Shown: in pieces, positions 54,400 through 64,000 of the stretch
Position numbering within the stretch: position 1 is the stretch's first letter
How the letters are laid out: every line of letters begins with the position of its first letter
From: Henckelia pumila
Lineage: Eukaryota > Streptophyta > Magnoliopsida > Lamiales > Gesneriaceae
NCBI RefSeq assembly: GCF_033568475.1
Contig: NW_027331831.1
Coordinates: forward strand, 5,332,001 to 5,396,000
Length of the DNA stretch: 64,000 nucleotides
Direction of reading: 5' to 3'
The notes under the pieces: model-generated
Seen by the model: the letters and a program-made list of their open reading frames with translations, nothing else
Databases searched by the model: none
What the model was told of the DNA's origin: nothing
Position numbers and translations under genes: made by a program

Positions 54400-56262
54400 A
54401 CGAGCTATTTTTCTGCCTCTGTATCTGCTTTCCTGGTAGTTTTCATCTGTATATGAAAAGGTTAAATGCTTCATATTTGCCTTCTAACAAAGGATACCCG
54501 ATGATTGAATGTTTGTGGAACATTTTCTATCCCTGTTATTTATTGCAACATATTACAAATGCAAACTTGTGTGTCAAATTTGCTTGCACATGTCATTAAG
54601 TAAAAATAAATAAATAAATAATTATTATTATTTATGTGTTACGCAAGTGAAGTATCTAGGGAGCCTTGGTCATAACTAAAAAGAAAAAAAAGTGATTCTT
54701 GGCTTTTGACTTAAAAAAAATAAATTAGTTTTGTATTTTTCTTCAATTCAGACTCTGCATTGGTTTATGTTTAATCAATTGAAATCCAAAAACGGATCAG
54801 TTGGTTATTTTGATGATTTAAAGTGTTTCTCGTAAAAAGTTAATATCATAAGCACTTATTTATTGATATTACTCTTTTCTGATTTTTAGCTTTACACGTT
54901 TGTTTTCAAATATTACTTATTTTTTATTTTTCTTAACTTCTTTATAATGTATAAATTTAATTACATGTAGAGAAGAAAAATTTTGTACAAATACTCCCGT
55001 AGAATATAATAGAAAGGTTGGAATTGGCAGGATTTTGGGGATTATATTGTGCATATTCGCAAAAAATGGTTCATAGAGCATGGCTTTTTATCTTTTGATG
55101 GTAGAATGTCACTTTTAAGTTTTTTTTTGTATTGATGTTTGACATTTGCGGTTTTATTTTTTTAATTGAATCAATTATAGTTCTGTAATCACATTTCAAC
55201 AATCAATTTAGTCTCTTACATTTAAATCGTATAGTTAAATAAATATTAATATATTAAATTTTTGTAACTACGCGGTAAAGATTTAACAAAGTAAATAAGT
55301 CATTCTAAAAAATTAATAATAAAATCAGTCAAATGATTTTAACGAAAAGATCTAAAATTAATTGTTGATGCATGAAAAAAAATGAGGGGTAAAATCGACA
55401 TTTTGCTCTTTTCAATTATGAAACTTACAAATGAGGTCCAGAAAAGTTCTGTATCTTTTGGAACTCCAATAATCATCGATGAATGAACTTATGACCTATG
55501 ATAATATTTACCTTTTCAGCAATAAGATAAGATTCGGAAAAATATTTACACACACACACATATTTATTTGATCACATATTTTTAAATGTAAGCATGTTTG
55601 CATGAAAAATATTATTTAATTGATAGATATAATTTATTTCATATATACGAACTTTTTTTTTTTTTAAGGAACAAATCAAAGTTTTAAATTAAAGGACAAT
55701 TTAAATCCGTGAGAGAACCACGTTTTATGGAAGAGGATGATTAATAATGTAAATTTTTAAAATTATTATTTTTTAAACATAGTTGCACCAGAAATCCACG
55801 AAAGCTAAATACATTTTTATTTTTATTTTGCATCTGAAAATATATTTATTTTTCTTCAAAATATAAAAATGTTTCAGATGAAAAAAGAAAAATAAGATAA
55901 ATGTATTTAGCAAATTAAGTATATTTTCCATACCACAAAAAGTGGATAATTTATTAATTGCCCATCTACGGACTTCGAGCAAAATTGTGTAATAGCTAAG
56001 TTCTTGAGTAGATTTTGATTTAATATCTCCCTTTAATTTATTCATATTTTATTTGGTCATAAACAGAAAGAGATCATCCAAGTATGTTAGCATATATATA
56101 TATGTATATCAGTATATGTATGTGTCCATACATAAGCAAAGGCAATAGAATTACAATATGAACCCTAAACATTCAAAAGAACATTAATACAAAAAAAAAA
56201 AAACTTAAAATGCAAAAGCCAAACATAGGGAAATAAATAGTCACATATTATAATAAATTTTC
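54400..56262. other. Intergenic
   Basis: Probable 3' end of the FEI-like gene and then AT-rich DNA with no recognisable gene. The ORF at 55773-56045 is low-complexity. The protease 3'UTR probably ends near 56100-56250. Confidence 0.5.
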
Positions 56263-57612
56263 TTACACGAACTTGCTACAATCAGTGGGCAAGAAATTGA
56301 CTTGCTTCTTCACAAGATCATACCCTACATTGACATTCATTTGGTGCAAGTTTCCAAAGATGAAGAAACTATCCGACGGCAAGAACGTCAAACAAGCCAA
56401 CCCGGGCCTCACCTCGAGGAACGTGCTCGCCGGAGTCACCTCCAAGTCGGCACCGGTAAAGTGTACGACGATGGGTGGTATGTCGAGCTCACCCTGTCTA
56501 GGCAACTTGTAACATAGCTCGAAAACGCCTTCCGGGTCGGCGACTCGTTTGTTCTTCATAACTTTGACTACAGCCGCCTCCAGACCAGAGTAGAGCTCTT
56601 GTGGGAGGAACGTTAGCGTGGTGCCGGAGTCGATGATGATGTTCCCTTCGTCGGACTGCTCGTCGTAGTCGCCCCCGTCTTCGTCGTTCGTTACGTACTC
56701 CAACTTGTTGTCACCCACGCTGATCCCCTCTAGAGTTAGGAAATAGAACGTGCTAGGTGATTTTTGGACTAATGGAGTCGACACGACTTTAGGCCCCGTG
56801 ACTATTGCATTGGCCCCGAAACTTATCTTGCTACTAACATTGACATCAAGAGGCGTGAGGCAGTACGAGAAACGACCCCCGATCCACTTGTCGAGCTGCT
56901 TCACGATCGATATGTCCCCGCCCCCGAGCCCGACGATCCCCGTCTCCGTCGCGTTGAAAGTTCCCCCGTTGTCGTGCCCGCACCCGAACACCACCTTAGG
57001 GAACTCCACGTTCCCTAAGGCCAACGTCTCCGTCGCCAGCTCGCCCGTGCTGTGCGACGCGTCGCCGTACGACACCTCGTAGTCGCACTTGTTTTCAGCG
57101 TCACAGCTCGATTGCCCTACGGCGGAGCACATGGGGGCCTCGCACGACAACTTCCTGTATGTTTCGGTGTTTTCCGGATCGAAAAGTGGGTTCCTTTGGT
57201 TGAAACACGACGAACATGGCTTGCATTGAGTCCACGTCAGATCGCTGCCGGTGTCGGCTATGCCCATTATTTCGACCGGCGGCGTCCCGATGAAGATCTT
57301 CATCAGGTACTCCCCTACGATCGGAGTGAGGCTCGACTCGAACGAACCCGAATCCGAACCCGAACCCGAGTTGATCACCTTGTATGTCCTGTGGAGGGAA
57401 GATTTACGTGAAAACGAACGTCGGAAGGCATTCGTGAGACGCTGGTAACGCGTGTACGAGGATTGGTAGAGGGGGGAATCGGGTGAGTCGCGGTGCATCA
57501 AATCAAGAGTGATCCCGCCACCATGTTTACCGGATTCTGTGCAGGAAATCAAGAAAACGCAGGCCAGGAAGAACAAAGGCGGGACATGGGAAGAAGAAGA
57601 AGAAGAAGCCAT
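56263..57612 (-). CDS. CDR1-like aspartic protease, intronless (449 aa)
   Basis: A secreted pepsin-family (A1, nepenthesin/CDR1 type) protease. A serine-rich start leads into a hydrophobic signal peptide (PPLFFLACVFLISC, to about 26) and the plant propeptide ITLDLMHRDSPDSPLY (34-49). The mature enzyme has the first catalytic motif DTGSDLTWTQC (D120), the flap tyrosine in SYGD (182), and the second motif DSGTT (D328). Both aspartates are kept. A dense set of cysteines (130, 133, 136, 157, 162, 170, 176) marks the nepenthesin insert. The middle of the gene is rich in C/G third positions, unlike its neighbours. The closest known member, Arabidopsis CDR1, acts in apoplastic defence signalling; the role here is inferred. 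The gene is single-exon, as most of the family are, and looks functional. Confidence 0.92.
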   Translation of the reverse strand: MASSSSSSHVPPLFFLACVFLISCTESGKHGGGITLDLMHRDSPDSPLYQSSYTRYQRLTNAFRRSFSRKSSLHRTYKVINSGSGSDSGSFESSLTPIVGEYLMKIFIGTPPVEIMGIADTGSDLTWTQCKPCSSCFNQRNPLFDPENTETYRKLSCEAPMCSAVGQSSCDAENKCDYEVSYGDASHSTGELATETLALGNVEFPKVVFGCGHDNGGTFNATETGIVGLGGGDISIVKQLDKWIGGRFSYCLTPLDVNVSSKISFGANAIVTGPKVVSTPLVQKSPSTFYFLTLEGISVGDNKLEYVTNDEDGGDYDEQSDEGNIIIDSGTTLTFLPQELYSGLEAAVVKVMKNKRVADPEGVFELCYKLPRQGELDIPPIVVHFTGADLEVTPASTFLEVRPGLACLTFLPSDSFFIFGNLHQMNVNVGYDLVKKQVNFLPTDCSKFV

Positions 57613-57675
57613 TGATATATACTACTTTTATAGCAATGAATAATGGAGATTGAGATTTTGCTGGAAAACAAGAGT

Positions 57676-57684
57676 AAATTTATA
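57676..57684 (-). promoter_or_regulatory. TATA box of the aspartic protease gene
   Basis: TATAAATTT on the minus strand, about 65 bp upstream of the ATG at 57612. Confidence 0.6.
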
Positions 57685-57719
57685 GGCAAATATTGGGTGA
57701 TTTTTGGATGGAATTGTAA

Positions 57720-59478
57720 ATGAGATTCTTTCCCTTTTTACAATTTTTTTTTTTTTTTAAACTAAAGTTCCGAATTCATTTAATTTAATGGGTTAATTGC
57801 ATATAATCACAGTTGGAACCTGAAGGATGGATGTATGGGAGAAAACGAAATTAAATGGAGTATTATATATACATACATTTTGAAAATTTAAGTTAATTTA
57901 CTTTAAAATTTGTGAAACAGTTAATTTATGATTTGATTATATAAGAAATCATTCATCATGAATTCACGCGTTAATGCGAATAATTGGGGACCTTTTAGTT
58001 ACCATGTACAACGTACGTAATCGTTCTAATTATAATAACAGTAATCCGATTCCCTGCATGTACAGTATGTATATACGTGTAATTCACACCTAATGAAATA
58101 ATATTTGTAAAATATTTTTTTATTTATGTTGAAAATACTATTATATCCGCTCCTACTTATATTTAAACTTTTTTTTTTGAAAAAAAAAATATTTTTTAAC
58201 ATTTATCCAAATACCAAAACCTTTTTTTTATAAAAACATTCTAAATACTAAAGTTATTTAAAGTGATTTTTTTCTTTTTTTGTTGAACCCATAAAAAACA
58301 CTTTAAAATTACGGTTATATTACGTCCCATTTTATATGTTTCATTATTTATAATTACTTAAAAATTTTCAAAAATATGGAAAGTATTTTTTTTTTAAGAA
58401 ATGAAACATTAAAATATGGCAAGTATTGATGGTTACTGATAATTGTAATTTAAGATGTAAAATCAAATTTGAATATAATAATATATTATAAATTATGGCA
58501 ATTAGTGTACATGATATGTAAAATGCAAGTATGTTAACATATTATATTTGGTTAAACAGTTGTAAAATAATATATATATATATATATATATAATTTTGAT
58601 CCCCTGCATTCTAGGAGCGACCACTAAAATCCGGTAGTGGATTGTAGTGGTGCAAAAAAAAAATAATAATAATAGCCGCACATAAATTTTCTGCACCCTT
58701 GGATGCAGGGGATCATTTCTATATATATAATATCATCTCCTTTTTGGGTCCTCTAATTATAATTTTCTCCCATTAACATTAATTTTTTCTGACATAATTT
58801 GCCATTTATATTAACAATTTTATTTCCTAAAACGTAACCATATATATGTGTATAAGGTTTGACATAATTTTATAAAATATTTACATTTTAACGAACTAGT
58901 ATTTCACCCGTACGATGCACGGATTATATATCATGTATAATATTGTTAAATTGAATAATATAAAAATTTTGAATATGAAATTAAAATATTAAAAAATTTA
59001 ATTCTACAATAAGTAATAATAATAATGTTAAAAAATAGTTTTAAAAACTTTTAAAAAAATCTTTAAAAAAATGTGTCGTGCGATGCACATGATGTTATTT
59101 TATACAATTAATGATAAAAAAATAGTAAGATTGAACATTTGAACGAACATAGATAGAACATAAAAATAAATCAAAAAAAATTTATGTATACCTCAACATC
59201 TTAAAATATGATTTTATCGTGTGAGATTTAGTAGATTTTAAGAACGTACTAACTGTGTTTCAACGATCAATGCTAGTCTGAAGGGTCTAGTTCACGAATA
59301 ACATTAAACAAATGTGTCATTTGGTTTGCAACTGATTGGTGACTGTTTTATTGAAGTAGTTGATCATGTTAAATAATATTTTTTGCACATAAATATATTT
59401 ATACATTAAGTTTATTCAAACCAATATTGGAAATGCTCGGTCAGTTTTGTTAAATTTTAACATTTTTAATTGTGTGCA
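57720..59478. other. Intergenic, AT-rich, with one short hairpin
   Basis: No gene is seen. The hairpin at 58598-58714 is listed separately. The ORF at 58502-58696 overlaps it and is not supported. Confidence 0.5.
58598..58714. mobile_element. Small MITE-like hairpin
   Basis: GATCCCCTGCAT (58598-58609) and ATGCAGGGGATC (58703-58714) are exact 12-bp inverted repeats 117 bp apart end to end. CCACTAAAATCCGGTAGTGG lies between them as a second hairpin. A TA-rich tract precedes it. No clear target duplication. Confidence 0.55.
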
Positions 59479-59486
59479 GGAAAATC

Positions 59487-59693
59487 TAGGGATGAGATAC
59501 CGAACCAAAATATCGATTTTTTGAGATACCGTACCGAAATTTTTTCGATATATAAACATTTTTTTGATATATCAAATTTTTTTTCGTTATCTCTACGGTA
59601 TTAATATAGATTTTTTCCATACCGAAATTTCGGAATTTCGATATCGGTACCGGTATGAATTTTTTTATACGGTATACCGAAACCCCACCCCTA
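59487..59693. mobile_element. hAT-type MITE with perfect 8-bp TSD GGAAAATC
   Basis: The ends TAGGGATGAGATACCG and CGGTATACC...CACCCCTA are inverted repeats with few mismatches. The flanks GGAAAATC (59479-59486 and 59694-59701) are identical. An 8-bp duplication and TAGGG-type ends are diagnostic of hAT. The 207-bp interior is full of inverted CGATA/TATCG words and has no ORF. Confidence 0.88.
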
Positions 59694-60529
59694 GGAAAAT
59701 CTTGATTGTTTTTTTTTAAAAAAAAATTAGAGGTGGAAAATCATGAATTAATAGAGTATATGTATCATGAAATAATAAGTAAATATCATTTGCGTAAAAA
59801 AAAAAATCATCAATCTGTTTTCAATTTTACTTTATTAGCAAGTGATTTTTCATCAGGGGGTTAAATTAAAGTAAACTTTTTAATCAATCCCCACATTATG
59901 AGTTTATTATTTTGCTTCAGATTTAATTCGACACGTTACAATTCCGTTTCGAGAAATTTAATTAATTAACATAAAGTAAAGTAAAGCACTTATTCATGTT
60001 GTGCTCGTGTAATAACCCGATTGTTTTAAAAAAATATGGAATTTTATAATAAAAGTTGATATCTGATGGCATTCATCTTACTTTATTGAACCCAATTAAA
60101 AACCCATCGAGATTAATGGGATCCATAATGATTGAAATTTCAAGAAATAAATATGTATAATATATTTGATATTTAGATCCTATAATTTTTAAATTTTAAC
60201 ATAAAATTAATTGAGAAATTGATTATATACTTTATTACATTCCATTGAGCTTTATGTGCAAATTACATGAATTTCTTGAAGGAATGTTGGGTTCCTAATT
60301 TGGTTTTCGTTACTTTTTTGGGGGTTTGAATCAGTGAACCTTCAACTGGAATTCTATTAGCGGCGGCGAAATTTCCTTATTTTTATTTTTCAAAACTTTA
60401 TGAAAATATATATTGATAGTAAAAGAATTTTTATTTAATGGTTGTATCCGTCATCGACTTGTAGTTTTTTTTTTTTAAGAAAATTGATTTCAAAAAAACA
60501 CATATTTAAGAATTATTGACAGTGAGGAT

Positions 60530-61070
60530 TAGAGATGTAAACGAGCCGAGCCGAGCTTTTGAATGTTCAAGCTCGGTTCATTTATAACCGAGCCGAACCC
60601 GACCTTATTTAACGAATATATTCATGGCTCACGAGCTTATTCGAGCTTTTATCGAGTCTAAACGAGTTTAATACATTTAAACTATAAATTTAAATATTCA
60701 TTAAATTAATTAAAAACTAAATTATATATTTGAAAAAAATATAATATTATTATTAAAATTTGTAATTTTATTCTAATAAATTAATTTTTATAGATTTTTC
60801 AATATTTTTTATAAGTAAAGTGTAAATTTATAAATTAAATATCAATACTATTATTTTTTTGTCTAAAAAATGAGTTACGAGCTTGTTAACGAGTCTGTTC
60901 ACGAGCTAACGAGCCTGTTAATGAGCATGTTCACGAGCTAACGAGCCGAATATTATAAAGTTCGAGTTTGGTTCGTTTTCCTAACGAGCCTCATTAAACG
61001 AGCTCAAACGAGCTTTTAACGAGTCGAGACCCGAACAACTCGCGAATTATTCGGCTCATTTACATCCTTA
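60530..61070. mobile_element. hAT-type MITE (541 bp), diverged 8-bp TSD
   Basis: The ends TAGAGATGTAAACGAGCC and GGCTCATTTACATCCTTA are inverted repeats (16 of 18). The flanks GTGAGGAT and GTAACGAT agree at 6 of 8. Both subterminal regions are packed with ACGAGC/GCTCG words in opposite orientation. The middle is AT-rich and noncoding. Confidence 0.82.
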
Positions 61071-62090
61071 GTAACGATTTTGAGTCTTTGACTAAATTAA
61101 AAAGTGACCGTGCTGATATTTTTAAAAAACAATTTTTTTTTTTTAATAATAAAACACCCTCTTAATAGGCCTCTTTGGCTCCGTCTCCTCTAAGCTATGA
61201 TGCAGAGAAAAACTCGAAACATTCACAAAAAGACGAAGGAAATTGTTCCACAAAGCTTGAACTGGGGTTCCATCATAACCAGAGCCAAGGTCGATCCCGA
61301 AATTGATTTGAGTCGAGCCCGAGTTTGAAATATATGGTTTTCCTAGTATGTTCATCGATTCAGCTCCAAGTCAACTTTATATTTTCTTTAATATTCCATC
61401 AGAATAAGATTGTCAATGTCCCCATGATCAAATCAAGGCAATGTGGATTGGTTGGAAAACATATCAAACGATGAACTTGCTTAAATGTGCAACACAGGGA
61501 TTTCAATAGTCAGTAGACACCAAATTTAAAGCTATCAACAGTAAACAATCGAGAAATGGCTCATTTGAAAGTAACCAAATACTTCAAATGTAAAAACTCA
61601 CCAACATTACATAACTAAGCAACCAACCTCCACATCAAGTATGAAAATCCATTTCTCGATGGTTTGCACCTCACATATTTGAGGCCGTTGGATCTAGCAT
61701 AAGAGCATTGCCCTGCGTCTCAATTTACAAAACCAACACGAAAGCAAGTACCATTGCGAATGTGAGGAAGCAACTAAGCCAGGCAAGCCGTGGTTCAAGC
61801 TCCATTTTGGAGCTCGAAAAAATCCGGACTCCTATGCATTCGAGGCGAATTTAAACTTAAGCTATCGAGAATCAAGATTCCTTTCTGAGTTTTAAGTAGA
61901 CATTTTTAGTTCAAAAACTCAAGTGCAGGACACGGCTCAATCTATGTCTGGATGGGACACACATGTATCAAGAATTTAATATATTCATAGTATGATATTC
62001 ATTTAACTTGTATAAAGAAGATATAGAGCAAACCAATCCCAGATTTTCCTTTGCTACCAACATGTTATATGCAGAAGACATGAACACAAA
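61071..62090. other. Intergenic downstream of the gene at 62091
   Basis: The ORF at 61143-61355 (minus) has no domain I recognise and is not called. The part next to 62090 is probably the 3'UTR of the neighbouring gene. Confidence 0.45.
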
Positions 62091-62834
62091 CTAGTGAAAT
62101 TTCGAGTTTTCGTCATCACTTAATGCATCTTCAATGCCAGAAACATCCATCCTCGCAGAAGCATGCTTTGCCCACTTCACTATTTTTTCAGCCTCTCTAC
62201 AAATCTCTTCTTCGTCCTTCATAGCTTTCTTCATCATCTTCCTCTGACTTTTCACTGAGAAATTACTCAGATCAGATAAAAACTCATCATTCTTCTCCCA
62301 ATCAAGCCCCGAATCCAAACCCTTCTTCACTTTACTCTTCTTCCTCGGCACCTTCTTCGGAGAACACAAAAAGCAACCAGATTTCTTCACAGGAGGAGAC
62401 AAAGAACCACTCGATAAGTCCTCCAAAGAAGATGAAGACTGGGACTTTAATACTTTTCTGCCCATTTTCGTACGAGGGTTGCTCTTAATTGGCGAAAATA
62501 TTCCATCCTCGGGTGATTTCGAAGGAGATAAGCAGCTCTTTTCCGCAGGTAATTTCTTCGAACAATTGGAAGGCTCATTTTCGCCGTTCTTTCCAACGCC
62601 TTGATCCTTCCTCGAAGCCTCTTGAAACCCGTCAAAATCACTAGATTTCTTGGTGGATGATGGGAAAGTTTTCAGCTTCCGGAAGCGTGTTTCCAGGTGA
62701 GAAGGGAGGACGGAATCAGTCATACCAGCACAATTGATGGCTGCCACCTGCTCAACAACACACAAATCCATTGCTTGGGCCAAAATCTCTTCCACTGCTT
62801 TCTCATCGTCACTGTCCGATAAAAAATCATCCAT
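62091..62834 (-). CDS. Conserved plant protein of unknown function (247 aa), probably nuclear
   Basis: I do not recognise a named family. I place the start at ATG 62834 (MDDFLSDSDDEKAVEEILAQ), which opens the well-structured part. The frame extends 34 codons further up to 62936, but that part is low in features and more likely leader. The N-terminal third is a helical block (DLCVVEQVAAINCAGMTDSV, HLETRFRKLKTF). The middle is serine- and lysine-rich with basic runs suited to nuclear import (KKVPRKKSKVKKG) and a CFLCSPKK motif. The C-terminal block is helical and charged (SVKSQRKMMKKAMKDEEEIC, KIVKWAKHASARMD), ending with an acidic tail. The single open exon shows no stop. The ordered blocks at both ends suggest a real gene; function is open. 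Confidence 0.75.
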   Translation of the reverse strand: MDDFLSDSDDEKAVEEILAQAMDLCVVEQVAAINCAGMTDSVLPSHLETRFRKLKTFPSSTKKSSDFDGFQEASRKDQGVGKNGENEPSNCSKKLPAEKSCLSPSKSPEDGIFSPIKSNPRTKMGRKVLKSQSSSSLEDLSSGSLSPPVKKSGCFLCSPKKVPRKKSKVKKGLDSGLDWEKNDEFLSDLSNFSVKSQRKMMKKAMKDEEEICREAEKIVKWAKHASARMDVSGIEDALSDDENSKFH

Positions 62835-62989
62835 TTTCAGACACAGATACACTGAAATTACTTGCAATGTGTGATGCGGCCACTGATTTGGAGTTGAAAT
62901 CGATGATTTTATTTGGGAGGTTTCAAGAGCTATCACTGCGGCAGCCTAGAGAGTCTCAACGGCTAACTCAAGAAATTGGCTTTAATTAG

Positions 62990-64000
62990 TGATAGTATTT
63001 CAAAGGCGTGTGCTCCATTTTCTTCAATTTGGACCCCACTTTGATTATCACGCAATCGGCTCCCATCATTTCTTTGTATTTTATTTCCTATTCAAGGATA
63101 CAAAATTAAAGAAAGAGCCCGGATGGGACATTAAACAAAGCGTCATATAACGCTAACCCCCTTTTTGAGAAATGTGAGAGACGTACAGACCGTGTCAAAA
63201 CAGGTCAGTCATACGATCGTTTTATATTTTAGGTGGATTGCGAAAACTCAACTCAACTCAAATCATCTATTTTAAATAGGAAGATGATGCAGGTCGGACC
63301 ACCATTTGGTGGGTTGAGAAATTATCAACCAAACTCACCTATTTTATATAGTTTAGGTTTTATAGTTTAGGGTTTTTGACACATTTTTTCATGGAGCTCA
63401 AAATAGATTGATATCGACAGGTCAACCCGTCCAACCTTATAAAATATTGGTTGATAATTTTCAATCTTCTCAAATAGGAGCTCGATCTATCAAATAATGA
63501 ATTACAAGCTAACTCATTTTGACTCCTCTAATATAATTAAAAATAGCTAGGTTTGAGATAAAGCCAGAAAATTCCATCAAGGACAAATTTGCATTATTTT
63601 TATTTTAAAAAAAAAACCGTGAAAAAAATAATAATAATCATAAAAGAATTTTATTGAACAATTGTGTGTGTGTGTGTGTTTTTCCCAATTGGATTGGGTG
63701 AGTTGGCAGTTTCTTTCTTTTATATATATATAAATTGAAATATTAAATTAAAGAAACACTTATTTAATAATTAGTGAGATTTTGAGAGTTTTGACTAAAA
63801 CTAATTGGTGGAAAAAGTGTTAAAATTATTTTTTAAAAATCAATATTTTTTCTTCTAAAAAAAAACGACAATATTTTGTCATGAAATAAAGGCAATGGGA
63901 AGAAGTTGAGAGGTCAGAGGAGTTGATGGGAGGTCGCCACTCTCCGATCACCACTTATTTGGGGTGATTCTATGCTATATCGGATGAAATACATTTCTTT
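62990..64000. other. Upstream region of the gene at 62834 and window end
   Basis: No gene is seen. A (GT)n run lies at about 63661-63680 and a short (TA)n at 63722-63731. Confidence 0.5.

Noticed and set aside
61143..61355. 70-codon ORF (NILGKPYISNSGSTQINFGI...)
   Set aside because: No recognisable domain, no splice partner found, and a poly-A/T tract at its end. A stray exon is possible but unsupported.

Overview
The window is nuclear DNA of a flowering plant, most likely a eudicot. It is AT-rich, has intron-containing genes with GT..AG junctions, and is crowded with plant LTR retrotransposons and MITEs. An asterid or Lamiales-type genome is a guess; no sequence mark fixes the species.

Layout. 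From 1 to about 22.4 kb lies a decayed tandem cluster of xyloglucan endotransglucosylase/hydrolase (XTH) genes. It holds an exon-4 relic (3125-3490), one complete four-exon gene of 279 residues on the minus strand (16804-18783), and a broken copy (21778-22380). Flanking DNA is duplicated with the genes. The cluster has been split by a solo Ty3 LTR (1545-3046), a solo Copia LTR (3665-4851), a 9.65-kb Sirevirus-like Copia element on the minus strand (E1, 6568-16219), a second related solo LTR (20381-21573) and a gag-only LTR element (22512-29223). E1 itself contains a truncated Ty3/gypsy element (12051-14728). A second Sirevirus-like Copia element (E2, 30109-39211, plus strand) follows, with perfect CTATA target-site duplications. 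E1 and E2 both keep a third ORF after pol of the 'envelope-like' kind known from Sireviruses. Neither can be autonomous: E1 has lost the middle of the polyprotein and E2 has lost the integrase core.

From 43 to 63 kb is ordinary gene space. It holds a 13-exon leucine-rich-repeat receptor kinase of the FEI1/FEI2 type (44450-54108, plus strand, 588 residues), an intronless CDR1-like aspartic protease (56263-57612, minus), and a conserved plant protein of unknown function (62091-62834, minus). Several MITEs with recognisable target-site duplications lie between and within these genes. XTH, FEI kinase and secreted aspartic protease all act at or outside the plasma membrane, but nothing suggests they are co-regulated.

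The most unusual signal is a family of nested palindromes (core AGTGTTGCCAACACT in E2, AGGTGTTGNCAACACCT in E1). They are scattered through LTRs, untranslated spacers and coding frames of both Sirevirus-like elements. All seven sites seen in E1 have a counterpart at the equivalent place in E2, yet each element uses its own version of the arms, which looks like concerted change. The unrelated Ty3 LTRs in the window carry their own homogenised palindrome array (TCGGA-NNN-TCCGA). All coordinates come from reading by eye; no alignment or database search was run.
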